Origin: Cryptomeria japonica
Taxonomy: Eukaryota > Streptophyta > Pinopsida > Cupressales > Cupressaceae
DNA length: 64,000 bases
Assembly (NCBI RefSeq): GCF_030272615.1
Contig: NC_081415.1
Span: 605,937,137 to 606,001,136, forward strand
Direction of reading: 5' to 3'
The notes under the pieces were generated by a model. The model saw nothing but the letters and a program-made list of their open reading frames with translations, was not told the DNA's origin and made no database searches. Below, in pieces: positions 1-10,034 of this stretch. Position 1 is the first letter of the stretch, and every line of letters begins with the position of its first letter. Both the position numbers and the translations under genes were made by a program.

Positions 1-770
1 TTATGGTTTTGATTTGCTCTATTTCTACATTGTCTAGCCATATTCCCAAATTTATTATAAAAAAAGCATCTACCATTGAATTTTTAAGCATTAGATTGCC
101 TTACTGATTTCCTTTGGTCTGATGAGTTCTGCATACCGGTTGTTTGATATTCATTTGTAGTATCAGAGCTTTCACTCTGCCTTTGTCTTTTCAATAAATC
201 ATTCAACTATGTAACACTAATCCTATTTTTTCTTTTATACTCACTTGCAGTAGTTAGATCATATCTCAGAGTCATTATTTGTCTCTCTAGCTCTTTTTCA
301 TTATTCTAGGATTGTACCAAATCTGTTCTCAATAGATTATTCTCATGAGTCAATCTGCCACATTCTTCAAATTTGTTCTTCAGAGATATAGCATGATTTT
401 CTTCCTTCTTTTTGTCCTCAATATATTTTGACATCCTATAGTCAGGTCTTGCATTTCATTCTTCATGAGCATGTTTGCTTGACTTAGTTTCTAACATTGT
501 TCCTTAAGTGCATTTTTCTCTTCATCATCCTGAGTTTGCAAAAGTTCCTTTCTCTTAGCTTGAGTAGATGATAACCTTTCTTGCAGAACAAAAAATGAAT
601 TCATTAGCAAAATTCAATTCATCTTGTAGTTTTAGGTTCTTCATCCTTTCAACATCATAATCCTCAAGTGTCATCTCAAGTTTCTTTTCCATAGCCATGT
701 TCAATGATTTCAGTTTCATGATCTTCCTCAAGCTGTTAAAATTCCTCTGAGGTATCAAGCTCTTATACCA
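1..770 (-). pseudogene. Element A gag remnant: coiled coil plus damaged zinc knuckle
   Basis: Reading leftward from the PBS of element A, the minus strand encodes a charged, Lys/Glu-rich helical stretch (first ATG near 719; a stop at 555-557 and a frame change after it). In another frame it continues to a CCHC-like box at about 28-69 that reads CFFYNKFGNMARQC. Known Copia knuckles follow C-x2-C-x4-H-x4-C; here the second Cys is Tyr and the His is Asn. In elements B, D and F the Copia gag domain (UBN2) starts soon after the PBS. I see none here, so the N-terminal half of gag appears missing or replaced. The rest of the element lies beyond the left edge of the window. Confidence 0.6.
759..770 (-). 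other. Primer-binding site of element A
   Basis: The minus strand reads TGGTATAAGAGC, an 11/12 match to TGGTATCAGAGC, the plant retroelement PBS complementary to initiator tRNA-Met. It lies two bases from the LTR boundary, the same spacing as in B, D and F. This fixes element A as minus-strand, with its 5' LTR to the right. Confidence 0.85.
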
Positions 771-772
771 AT

Positions 773-1688
773 TGTTGGAATACAATGAATCCAAGAACAC
801 CAAGAGGGGGGGGGAGAGGGTGAATCGATGTTCTACCAGTAAAACAAGATTTTAACCTTTTATAACATACACAAATAAACCAATAAATGAAGAAACAAAT
901 AACATGAAGTAAACAAACCAACCACATGAATGAACACCATAACACACATAATTTATACATGGAAAACCTCAAAGAGGAAAAACCACGGTGGGATTTGTGA
1001 CCCAAAATATCAATTCACTAGCCATATGAAAGATAATACATAGCATGGGGGCCTCCACATGTAGGAAGGCACACTTCCTAGAGCACACTACTCAACACAA
1101 AAGAGTTTCACTAACTACAAGCTTCTATTGAGATAAAACAGTAATGACAAACTCATAAAATGCATCTGCAATGCCAAAAAGAGTTCTGGTTAAACCTCTA
1201 TTCTGTCCTGGTTCATAAACCCTGAACCCTTCTACCTATATATCCTTAACTCCAAGAATGCTTTACAAACCATCTATAGATCATTGCATGATATAACTTT
1301 CATATAAAAATGACCTACATACATATCCTTCACATTAGACTATTCTACTACCTTGTCCTTTATCAAAATGACCTAACAAACTGACTTATATACCCTTTAC
1401 AAATAATGTGCCTTATATAAGCTTACAATATAGAAGATATTCAATGTCGGCCCTATACAATAATTATAAAAATAATTTTACAAATCAAACCTTTTAGATC
1501 CAGACTGATGTTGGCTTCACTGAAGTGCTTGATGTCAGTGTCGGTGCCGGTGATGACCCTGATTACTCTAATGTCGGTATTTGTTGGTATATGCCTCCAA
1601 ATACCGGTATCTATTGGTATAAGCCTTTTATAGAATATTGTTGCCATCAATGACAACATATGAATCTAATGAGTGTCAATTGCCAACA
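773..1688 (-). repeat. 5' LTR of Copia-type element A
   Basis: The segment is bounded by TGTTGG at 773 and CCAACA at 1683-1688, a perfect 6-bp inverted terminus of LTR type, and abuts the PBS. It contains a G-run followed by GGGTGAATC at about 808-826 and an ACCACGGTGGG block near 980. Both are shared with the LTRs of B, D and F, which supports a Copia assignment although no pol is in the window. The partner LTR is outside the window. Confidence 0.8.
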
Positions 1689-2094
1689 ATCACATGCTCT
1701 ATCTCTTCTCTCTCTCTCTTGGGTGTACCCTACCTTAAAGAAATCACTCCCGATAAGGTACGTGCAAACACTTTAACTTGGGGGCATACACTCCGTTTAT
1801 ACTTTTCGTCTTGTGATACTTAGAATTACTTAGTGAAATTTTTTTTGCTTTGTAATATTTAGTATCCTTTCTTTCATGACTCATAGTGAAGGGAACTTTT
1901 CTACTTGTAGTCATGGTTCTCTCCTTCTCAATCTTCCCTTTTACTTTTTCAATCGAAGTCGTAAGATCCTAAGTCCCCTGGGTGCTTGGTGCATCTTACC
2001 TCCTTGACATGGTAAAATTCTTTCAATCTTGTTTCCTTGTACTTTACGGATAGTATTAACATGCGCTTATACTCCCACTAAAGTGGGGGCTAAA
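1689..2094 (+). mobile_element. 3' internal tail of a Gypsy element
   Basis: No reading frame is recognisable. The stretch runs into a polypurine tract (AAAGTGGGGGCTAAA, 2080-2094) immediately before an LTR start. The phrase CTTGGGGGCATACACTCC near 1778 also resembles Gypsy 3' regions. Element A interrupts it on the left. Confidence 0.5.
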
Positions 2095-3238
2095 TGTAGT
2101 GTCATAAAATTGTGACCCTAGCAATTTTTGACTGCATTAGGATCCTCATGCATGTGAGTTCGAATCCTCTAGTCTAATCGAAGTTTGAAGGTTGCTCAGC
2201 TTGTAGAAACAACTTCTTCCTTGGCCTCTACATCACCTCGTTCACACTTTGTCCTTGAGAAAGGGTTGGATAGGGGCATGGTGCCACTATCCCCCCTTGG
2301 ACAGGGGCATGGTGCCCTTGTCCTCCTAGGATAAGGGCATAATGCCCCTGTCCCTGCCTTATTTTGAGGTAGGACCCTTCCTAGTGTTGCATTGTTGGTT
2401 GTGCCTTAGGTGGGAAACTCCCCCGATTTTGACCTCTGATGAAAATCAAATCCACTAACATGTATTTAAGGGACATTCCTCCTCTCTTTTGCATAAGTGT
2501 AAATTTTGATAGGTTGGATAGGTCAAAGTTGGAGAGATTCAATTTGCACAAGCGCTCAAGCATTCAAGCATCCTTTGCTAGCATTGAGCATTCTCAAGTC
2601 TTCCTTGAAGGGTAGGTGCTACATTCAAGTCAAGGATTCAACCATTGAAGAGGAGATTAATTTTAACATTCAATTACACACAAGAATTTCTATCAACATT
2701 TCTACTACAACCTCCCTTGAGGTGATTTACATTTCAGTCTTTCATTTATAGCTACTTGCCAATACTTTCTGTCATTACTTCATTAATTCCAAAACTAGGG
2801 TTTGACCTAAAGGCAAACCCCCAATCCCAACCCATTTTCTTCTATTTTCTATGTGTAGGTTGAAGGTGTGCAGTTGTACTTTCAAATTCGGTTTTCATTT
2901 GCAGTGGCAGAAAAACCCTTTTCATTTTGCGGATTTTTTCGAAGGACCGTGTACATTCTCGCCATGGTCCGGAGAAATTTTCCTCAAATTTGCAGGGTGA
3001 CTTCGTCTTCACATATTATTGCCAGATCCAGGTGCACAACTTCATCCTATAATCTGATCTCAAGTTATAATCAATTCTTTGTCACTTTTGCACTACATAA
3101 TTTAATCAATTCATTTCCATTTCCAATAAGGAAGAGGGGATCAACTTAACATTCCCAATTCATTCAGAATTCAATCTACCATCTTCATGTGGAGAGATTG
3201 AATCTAGTGAATTATCCTCTCCTCTTTCTAATGTAACA
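2095..3238 (+). repeat. Probable 3' LTR of a Gypsy element
   Basis: It starts TGTAGTGTCATAAAATTG directly after a polypurine tract and contains a repeated GGGGCATGGTGCC/GGGCATAATGCC block at 2273-2350. I placed the end at TAACA (3238) because it pairs with the TG start. The end is uncertain by a few tens of bases because no second copy is in the window. Element B lies just downstream. Confidence 0.5.
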
Positions 3239-3283
3239 TGGGGAAAAGTTCTTGAATGGTAATCAATAGCGAAACTCTCATCT

Positions 3284-4534
3284 TGTTGGATTTATGGATG
3301 AATTGATTATTTGTTGCATTGATGTATTGTCATTAATGTCAACACTAGTTGCTATGGTTGGTTACCGAAAGATAGGTTTTGGTTACCAGCAAATAGGTTT
3401 TTGTTACCGGTAGAAGAGACTATCTATTGGACACTTCTGACATGTTTGGATCAATGGAGTATGTTTGATTCTTATCTGTTACATATTCCTGGAGCATGTT
3501 TTGGTCAATTGGTATTGACTTGGTAATCGGATGCTATCATACACTCTTGTAAACCCATACCGACATCAGTTTAAGGTTTAACCGGTAGAGCTTTCACTGA
3601 GGAATCTTGATAGAATGTATAAGTGGTAATGGTGCGGCTTCTACATGGATTTTAGGATGTTGAAGATGTTCTTTGATCGTGCCTCAATTGAGTGAAGACA
3701 TTTCTTTGGCATGGTGGACCCAAATTAGGTCTGGTACCTATCTAGGTTATGGGCCAGTATCATGTTAATGTGTACTCTACACATTATTGGGATGTTTTGG
3801 GATGTTCAATGGATTGGTTATTGTTGTTTTGGTATCAAGCCGACATGGCATATCATTGTAATAAGGATTTATGTAATGATCTTATTGTAATATATTTTAG
3901 GTGGCTGACCTAATTGGTTTAGGCCTTAGGGTTGGTATAAAATGATGTAAGATCTCATTGTAGATCATGGGGAATATGTGTCATGGTCTTGAAATGTGAA
4001 GGAGATTTGTTAGATCATAGGTCATCAAGTTGGGATTAAGGAAGAGGTTAAAGGCCTCCGGTATTGAGCATAACCAGGATTATAATCAGGCATGATAGAT
4101 GCTATCTCTAGTAGTTCATTATTCTGGATTGTTGTCCATTTATCTTGAGATGGTTATTACCTCTCTCTAGTCAGTGAGACTCTTTCGTAATGAGCAATAC
4201 ACTCTAGGAAGTGTGCCTTCCTGCATGTGTAGGCCCCTCATTGTATCACACTTTCTACAAAAGTATTATCTGATTGTGGGTAGGCTCCCCACCGTGGTTT
4301 CTCCCTTTTCAGATTTTCCACATACAAATCATGGTGTTATGTGGTATGGTTCCATTCTGTTTATTATTTTCTTTATTGTTAAGATTCATTTCTTACCAGT
4401 ATTTGTTTCTGTTATTCTGGTACTTAATGTTTATATGCTCTAGTTTAAGGGTATTAAGTGGATTAATTGATATAATATATTAACAACCAATTCGCCCCCC
4501 CCCCCATATCAGTTGTTCATTGGTTATCCTAACA
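3284..4534 (+). repeat. 5' LTR of element B
   Basis: It starts TGTTGGATTTATGGATG and ends CCTAACA two bases before the PBS. It is alignable with 9148-10034. Near its 3' end is a run of about 13 C (about 4494-4506), the complement of the G-run in the other Copia LTRs here. The ACCGTGGTTTCTCC block near 4291 is the complement of their ACCACGGTGGG motif. Confidence 0.9.
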
Positions 4535-4536
4535 AT

Positions 4537-4548
4537 TTGTATTAGATC
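4537..4548 (+). other. Degenerate primer-binding site of element B
   Basis: TTGTATTAGATC matches 9 of 12 bases of the initiator tRNA-Met PBS and has the expected two-base offset from the LTR end. The mismatches fit an old element. Confidence 0.7.
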
Positions 4549-4592
4549 TTTGCTCCTCTTTTCCAGAAGCTTAACCACTTGAGGTAGATCCT

Positions 4593-5730
4593 ATGGCAGC
4601 TAACACTTTAAATCCACTGGCAACTATTTTCAGAAGAGAAATCCCTAAGCTTGATGGAACAAATTATGGGATATAGAAAATTAGAATGGAGACTCATCTT
4701 AGATGTCTTGGTGAGGATATTTGGGAGATCACTAAGAAATGATACACACCTTATGATCTGGCATCTGGCAATCCTCCTCCTGCAGACCTAGACAAGAATA
4801 TTGAAAATGATTGCAGAGCTAGAGAATCCTTCTTATGTGCACTTTCTGATCAACAAATCATGGGATTTACTGATAAATCATCAACAAAGTTTATGTGGGA
4901 TAAATTTTAAACTTTGAATGAAGGTGATCCTACTGTAAAAATTGCTAAACTTGATGGTTACCAGGTAAGATATGAAAACTTGAAGATGAAAGATAATAAA
5001 AGAATTGTTGTGTTTATGGAAAAAGTAAATGAGATTGTTATGGGAATTCAATGTTGTGGAGGATCTCTGAGTGAAGATGAACTAGTTTCTAAAGTCTTGA
5101 GAGCCCTTCCACCAGCTTAAAAGATGAAGGAAACTACAATTAATGAATTGAGAACAATAGCAAACACTTCAATTAATAGAGACATTCTGATTGGAAAATT
5201 ATCTAATTTTGAGCTTGAAGAATTTGGATCTTCTGGAGCTACAAAGTCTGAACTTGCTTTTCATGCATCATCATCATCTACTTGATAAAGTGATTGAAAA
5301 GCCTTATATTCAAAAGAATTGGAAGATATGAGGAAAGAAGATGAAGAATTTGAGTAACTTGAAGCCTTATTTGCTAGAAGAGTACCTAAAGGACTGGCAA
5401 GAAGTAAGTATGAAGGAAAAGAACCTTTTAAATGTTTTGCATGTAATAAGATTGGTCATTTTGCATCTAGATGTCTTCAAAGGAATGCAATATTTGAGGA
5501 AAGAGTTAAGAAATCATTTAAGCCTAACCAAAATAGATATAGATTCAAGAAAAGTAAATAATGCTACATAACAGATGAGGAAGGAGTAAGTGATGACTCT
5601 GGGGATGAACCAATAGAAGACTCTGCTAGTGGATCTGACAATGGAAAGGAATGGGTGTTCTATGCTTTAAAGGAAGATGAACCAGAACTGGCTATCATGA
5701 ATGAAGGCCCTAGCAAAAAAAGTTGAAGAT
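4593..5730 (+). pseudogene. Element B gag: UBN2-type domain and CCHC knuckle
   Basis: The ATG at 4593 opens a Copia gag N-terminus (LATIFRREIPKLDGTNY), with the capsid-like UBN2 region to about 5280. Stops near 4675, 4740, 4907 and 5118 break it. An intact zinc knuckle, CFACNKIGHFASRC, is encoded at about 5432-5473; it fits C-x2-C-x4-H-x4-C and should bind the element's RNA in the virus-like particle. An acidic spacer follows, and a frameshift near 5710 leads into the protease. The start was chosen from homologous starts in D and F and the short distance to the PBS. Confidence 0.85.
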
Positions 5731-6720
5731 AAGGATGAATGGGTAATTGATAGTGGATGCTCACATCATATGACTGGAGATAAAAGAAAAAATTTGTCCC
5801 TGTAAGAATACAATGTCGTTTAAGTTAGATTTGGAAATGACAAAGTATGTATGATCAAAGGTAGAGGTATTATTTCTCTAGATGGCAAGCATAATACTGA
5901 TAATGTCTATTATATATAAGGTTTGAAGCATAATCTTTTGAGTGTTGGTCAATTGGTGGACAAGGGTTTCCAACTTTAGTTTAAAGATAGAAAATGCAAA
6001 ATCAGTAACAAGACTGGTTTGGAGATTGCAACCGATATTCAGACTGGATGTAACATCTTTCACTTGAACACTGGTAATAAGACATGTTTGATTGCTCATA
6101 TTGATGAGAGTTGGTTATGGTGTAAGAGGTTGTGGCATTTTAATTTTGATTGTATTGTTAAGATCAGTTCAACTAAGGTAGTTAGAGATATACCTAAGAT
6201 TATGAAGCCTCATAATCCAGTATGTAAGGAATGTCAATTGGGAAAGCAAGTTAGAACTTCTTTTAAGAGCATACATGATAAATCTAATGATGTGCTTGAT
6301 TTTATTCACACTAAATTATGTGGTCCTACAAGGAATAGAATCTTTCAAGGTGATAGGCATTTCATGTTGATTATTGATGACTATTCTAGGATGATGTGGG
6401 TGAATTTTCTTAGGGAGAATTCTAAAGCCTTTGAGAAATTAAAGATCTTTAAAGAAAAGGTTGAAATAGAAATTGGATTCAAAATCAAATGTCTAAGATC
6501 GGATCAAGGTGGTGAGTTCACTTCTCATGAATTTAACAGTTATTGTGAGACAAATAGAATTAGGAAATAGTTATCTGTACCTCAGACTCCTCAGCAGAAT
6601 GGAGTAGTGGAAAGAAAGATCATAACCATTTTGGATGAAGCAAGATCTATGATGATGGAAGCCAAATTGCCTCACATCTACTGGTGAAATTGACTTACAG
6701 TAAGTACAATAGTCTACATA
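5731..6720 (+). pseudogene. Element B protease and integrase core
   Basis: The aspartic protease motif WVIDSGCSHHMTGD lies at about 5739-5780, followed by the pre-integrase region. The integrase zinc site is damaged: WCKRLWH has Cys where the first His is expected, although CKECQLGK is present. In the catalytic core, the first acidic residue is lost (HTKLCGP instead of HTDLCGP). The second is intact (RSDQGGEF, about 6496-6519), and the Glu is present in the VERK segment at about 6604 after a stop at 6568-6570. An inverted duplication then breaks the frame from about 6690. The product would have inserted the cDNA into host DNA. Confidence 0.88.
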
Positions 6721-6926
6721 GTCTAAATATTTTAGATCTATCAATTGGGAAGCCAAATTGATGTTCATGATCTATATATTTTAGATATATGTTGTAGATG
6801 TTGTACTTACTACAATTTGGCTTCCATCATCATAGATCTTGTTGCATCCAAAATGGTTATGCTGGTGTGATATAACCATTTTGGATGCAATAAGTACAAT
6901 AGTCTACACATTCAACAGAGTTCATA
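6623..6926 (+). repeat. Fold-back duplication inside integrase of element B
   Basis: The segment at 6623-6672 (starting CATAACCATTTTGGATGAAG) recurs as an inverted copy at about 6812-6861. The first 17 bases return once more in direct orientation near 6880, and AAGTACAATAGTCTACA occurs directly at about 6702 and 6892. The inserted DNA is therefore made of direct and inverted copies of its own flanks, the pattern expected from template switching. Confidence 0.85.
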
Positions 6927-7317
6927 TCAAAGGTGAAATCGATAAGACCCCTTATGAATTATGATTTGGACATACACCTATTGTTAAATATTTCAGAATT
7001 TTTTGAAGTAAATTCTATATCAAAAGAGATGATTCAATTGGGAAGTTTGATCCTAGATGTGATGAAGGGATATTTCTTGGTTATTCAATTCAAAGAAAAA
7101 CATATAGATGTTATAACAAAATATTGCAGAAAATTGTAGAGAGAACTAATGTGAAAGTGGATGAGCAATACAGAAATCAATCTATATCATATGACAGGGA
7201 ACCGGTAGTGGAAATGATCATAAATGAACCGAAAATGCCTCAATCGGTACAGGAAACTAAGATAGTTACACCGGCACAATTAGAAAATTCAACTGTGACT
7301 AATAATTAGAGCAGTGA
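6927..7317 (+). pseudogene. Element B integrase C-terminal region
   Basis: After the fold-back insert, the conserved Copia text resumes (VHIKGEIDKTPYEL, about 6919-6960) and continues through the sequence that precedes RT (degenerate IVKYFRI, then FDPRCDEGIFLGYS in shifted frames). The C-terminal linker is Glu/Pro-rich with conserved VDE-like residues near 7160. At least two frame changes occur. This domain normally binds DNA and joins integrase to RT. Confidence 0.75.
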
Positions 7318-7470
7318 AGAAGAAGACTGACAATTGAAGAGGTATGTCTTCTTGTCATAACTCCCCTATTCCAATGATGTAAGATTAAATCATTCTAAAG
7401 ATCAAATCATTGGAGATAGGAATAGGGGAGTTATGACAAGAAGAAGACTGACAATTGAAGAGGTATGTCT
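7316..7470 (+). repeat. Second fold-back duplication, upstream of RT in element B
   Basis: A block of about 30 bp beginning AGAAGACTGACAATTG occurs directly at about 7318-7350 and 7441-7473. Between them, CTTGTCATAACTCCCCTATTCC (7350-7371) is the exact inverse of 7419-7440. The downstream copy is in frame with normal Copia protein (DRNRGVMTRRRLTIEEV), so the upstream copy is the derived one. Confidence 0.85.
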
Positions 7471-8076
7471 TATTTCTCTTATTGAACTATTATCTTTTAT
7501 TGAACCTTGTAAAGATGAACATTGGTTAAAGGCTATGGAAGATGGATTAGATTAGATAGAGAAAAATGAAACTTGGACTTTAGTTCTCGAGCCTAAAAAG
7601 AAGAATGTTATTGGAACTAAATGGGTTCTTAGGAATATAGTGAATAAGGATGGTCAAGCTTTAAGAAATAAGGCTAGATTGGTTTGTAAAGGATATTCTC
7701 AAATGGAAGGAATTGATTATGGTGAGACATTTACACCTGTGGCTAGAATTAAAGTTGTTAGACTATTTCTTGCCTATGCAGCTTATAAGAACTATAAGGT
7801 TTATCAAATGGATGTTAAATGTGCATTTTTGAATGGTGAACTTGAAGAAGAAGTATACATTGAGAAACCTCGTGGATTTTCACTGATAGATGATAAAGAT
7901 ATGGTTTGCAGATTGAAGAAAACTTTATATGGATTGAAACAAGCTCCTAGAGCTTGGTATGCAAGGTTGGATAAATATCTTTTGAAGCTTGGTTTTACTA
8001 AAGGTAGTGCTGATAGTAATTTATATTATAAGATCACTAATGATGATATTCTGATTATTGAAGTACTCGTATGGTG
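7441..8076 (+). pseudogene. Element B reverse transcriptase, active site deleted
   Basis: RT fingers and palm are clear: HWLKAMEDGLDQIEKNETW, then ARLVCKGYSQMEGIDYGETF, then YQMDVKCAFLNGELEEEVYIEKP with the first catalytic Asp in QMDV (about 7806), and LYGLKQAPRAWY. After the ILIIEV segment (about 8048-8065) the reading breaks off where Copia RTs carry YVDD. The next recognisable text (MVTGENLSIKD) belongs well downstream in the family. The YVDD box and thumb region are therefore missing, probably through one deletion near 8068. Confidence 0.9.
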
Positions 8077-8802
8077 ACAGGTGAGAATTTATCTATCAAG
8101 GATACTTATACCCCGGTAAATCCAACAAGGTATAAGTCTATGATTGGTGGCTTGCTATATTTAACTCAGACTAGACTAGATATTATGAATGCAATAAGTA
8201 TTGTTTCAATATATCAAAGTAATCCTAAATAAAATCATGAATGTGCAGTAAAGAGGATATTCTGGTATTTGCAAGGAACAAAAGAATATGGTTTATGGTA
8301 TTATAGAGATGATGATTTCACTTTATGTGCATATACTGACTCAGATTGGGCAGGAGATACTAATGATAGGAAGAGAACTTCTAGTGGAGTTTTCTTTCTT
8401 GGAAAGAAACTAGTTTCATGGATCAGCAAAAAATAGTCATGCATTTCTTTATCTTCTGTAGAAGCTGAGTATGTTGCAGCAGCAACTAATTGCACTCAAG
8501 TCTTGTGGATGAAGCAAATGTTGAAGGATATCAAGGTAAATTATAGTGAACTAGTAGTTATCTACTATGATAACTCTGTAGCTATTGACATGTCTAAGAA
8601 TCTGGTATTTCACTCTAAGACTAAGCATATATCAATAAAGTATAACTTTCTAAAGGACAAGGTAGAAGTAAAGGAAGTCAAATTGGTTTATGTGAACACT
8701 AAAGAAGAGATTGTAGATATATTGACTAAACCAATATCTAAGGAATCATTTGAGTATTTGAGAGATAGGTTAGGGGTTTTTGCCCCTCCGGTAGAAACTT
8801 GA
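8077..8802 (+). pseudogene. Element B RNase H and polyprotein end
   Basis: The Copia RNase H is largely readable: YTDSDWAGDTNDRK (about 8335), SSVEAEYVAAATN (about 8455) and YYDNSVAIDMSKN (about 8563) supply the acidic metal-binding residues. Two in-frame stops interrupt it (near 8229 and 8434). The polyprotein ends at TGA 8800-8802 after DRLGVFAPPVET. The domain would remove the RNA strand during cDNA synthesis. Confidence 0.88.
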
Positions 8803-9147
8803 CTGATGTAGTTTTTCATCAGTCTAGCATGCATTATTAGAGATACTATTCATTCTGACACTGATGAGTGGTGCTACTACTCAGGGGGAGTAGTCATCTT
8901 TGAGATTTGGAGGTTTATATTCTTGCTTTGATATTTGTGTCAGATTTGTGGGATTGATGTCAAAGGGGGAGATATAGTGATGTGAAAAATAAATTCAAAA
9001 ATTTACAAAGATATCATTCACAGGGGGAGAGTTATTGATATCCAGGAGATTGTTGGTTGTCTTCCACAGGCGGAGACTTGTTTGGCATTTTTTGGTACTT
9101 AGATGTTTTTCACATCTAGTGTTGCCATCAATGCCAAAGGGGGATAT
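8803..9147 (+). other. Element B 3' untranslated region with repeated purine tracts
   Basis: The stretch is noncoding. It holds CAGGGGGAG near 8882, CAAAGGGGGAGATAT near 8961, CAGGGGGAGAG near 9020 and the terminal GCCAAAGGGGGATAT at 9133-9147, which directly abuts the 3' LTR. The last is the expected polypurine primer for plus-strand DNA; the others are extra copies of the same type. Confidence 0.75.
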
Positions 9148-10034
9148 TGTTGGCATTATGGATGAATTGATTATGTGTTCCATTGATTTTTTATCATTGA
9201 TGTCAACACTAGCTATTATGGTTGGTTACTGATAGACAAGTTTTGGTTATCGGCAGACAGGTTTTTGTTACTGGTAGAAGATCTAGTGTTACCTGCAGAA
9301 GAGACTATCTGTTGGACACTTCTAACATGTTTGGATCAATGGAGTATGTTTGATTTTATGTGTTACATATTCCTGGAGCATGTTTTAGTCAGTTGGTATT
9401 GACTTGGTAATCGAATGCTATCATACACACTTGTAAAGCCATATTGGCATTGGTTTAAGGTTTAACTGGTAGAGCTTTCACTGAGGAATCTTGACAGGAT
9501 GCATAAGTCATGTTGGTGCGGCTTCTACATGTGTTTCAGGATGTTGAAGATGTTCTTTGATCATTTTTCAATTGAGTAAAGACATTGCTTTGGCATGGTG
9601 GACCAAGATTAGGTCCAGTACCTATCTAGGTTATGGACCGGTATCATGTTAATGTGTACTCTATATGTTACTGGGATGTTTTAGGATGTTCTGTGGATTG
9701 GTTATTGTTGTTTTGGTCTTAAGATGACATGGCATATCATTGTAATATAGATTTATGTAATGATCTTATTGTAATATCTTTTAGGTGGCTGACCTAATTG
9801 GTATAAAATGATATATGATCTTATTGTAGATCATGGGGAATGTGTGTCGTGGTCTTGAAATGCAATATCATACGAGAAGGAGATTTGGTCGATCATAGGT
9901 GATCAAATTGGGATTAAGGAAGAGGTTAAATGCCTCGGTATTGAGCTTAACTAAGACTGTAATCAGGCATGGTAGATGCTATCTCTGGCAGTTTATTATT
10001 CTGGATTGTTGTCCATTTATCTTGAGCTGCTTAT
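9148..10034 (+). repeat. 3' LTR of element B, truncated
   Basis: It starts TGTTGGCATTATGGATG and follows the 5' LTR to about 10030 (TTATCTTGAGCTGCTTATT). It then switches abruptly to the LTR of element C. About 364 bp of the LTR 3' end, including the C-run region, are missing from the window. Confidence 0.9.

Larger units (their letters stand above)
3284..10034 (+). mobile_element. Ty1/Copia retrotransposon B, 3' LTR truncated by element C
   Basis: Two LTR copies flank a degenerate Copia polyprotein in the order gag, protease, integrase, RT, RNase H, which is the Copia order (integrase before RT). The left LTR is full length (1251 bp). The right one stops after 887 bp where element C begins. 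Multiple stops, frameshifts, two fold-back duplications and an internal deletion show that it is an old inactive copy. Confidence 0.92.

Noticed and set aside
759-770. Possible tRNA gene fragments at the PBS sites (also 33888, 46095, 48463)
   Set aside because: Only 12 bases match a tRNA 3' end and no cloverleaf is present; position beside LTRs explains them as primer-binding sites.
3257-3272. TGGTAATCAATAGCG as a possible PBS after the LTR at 2095
   Set aside because: It needs gaps to match the initiator tRNA-Met site, and the LTR is preceded by a polypurine tract, which makes it a 3' LTR with no PBS expected.
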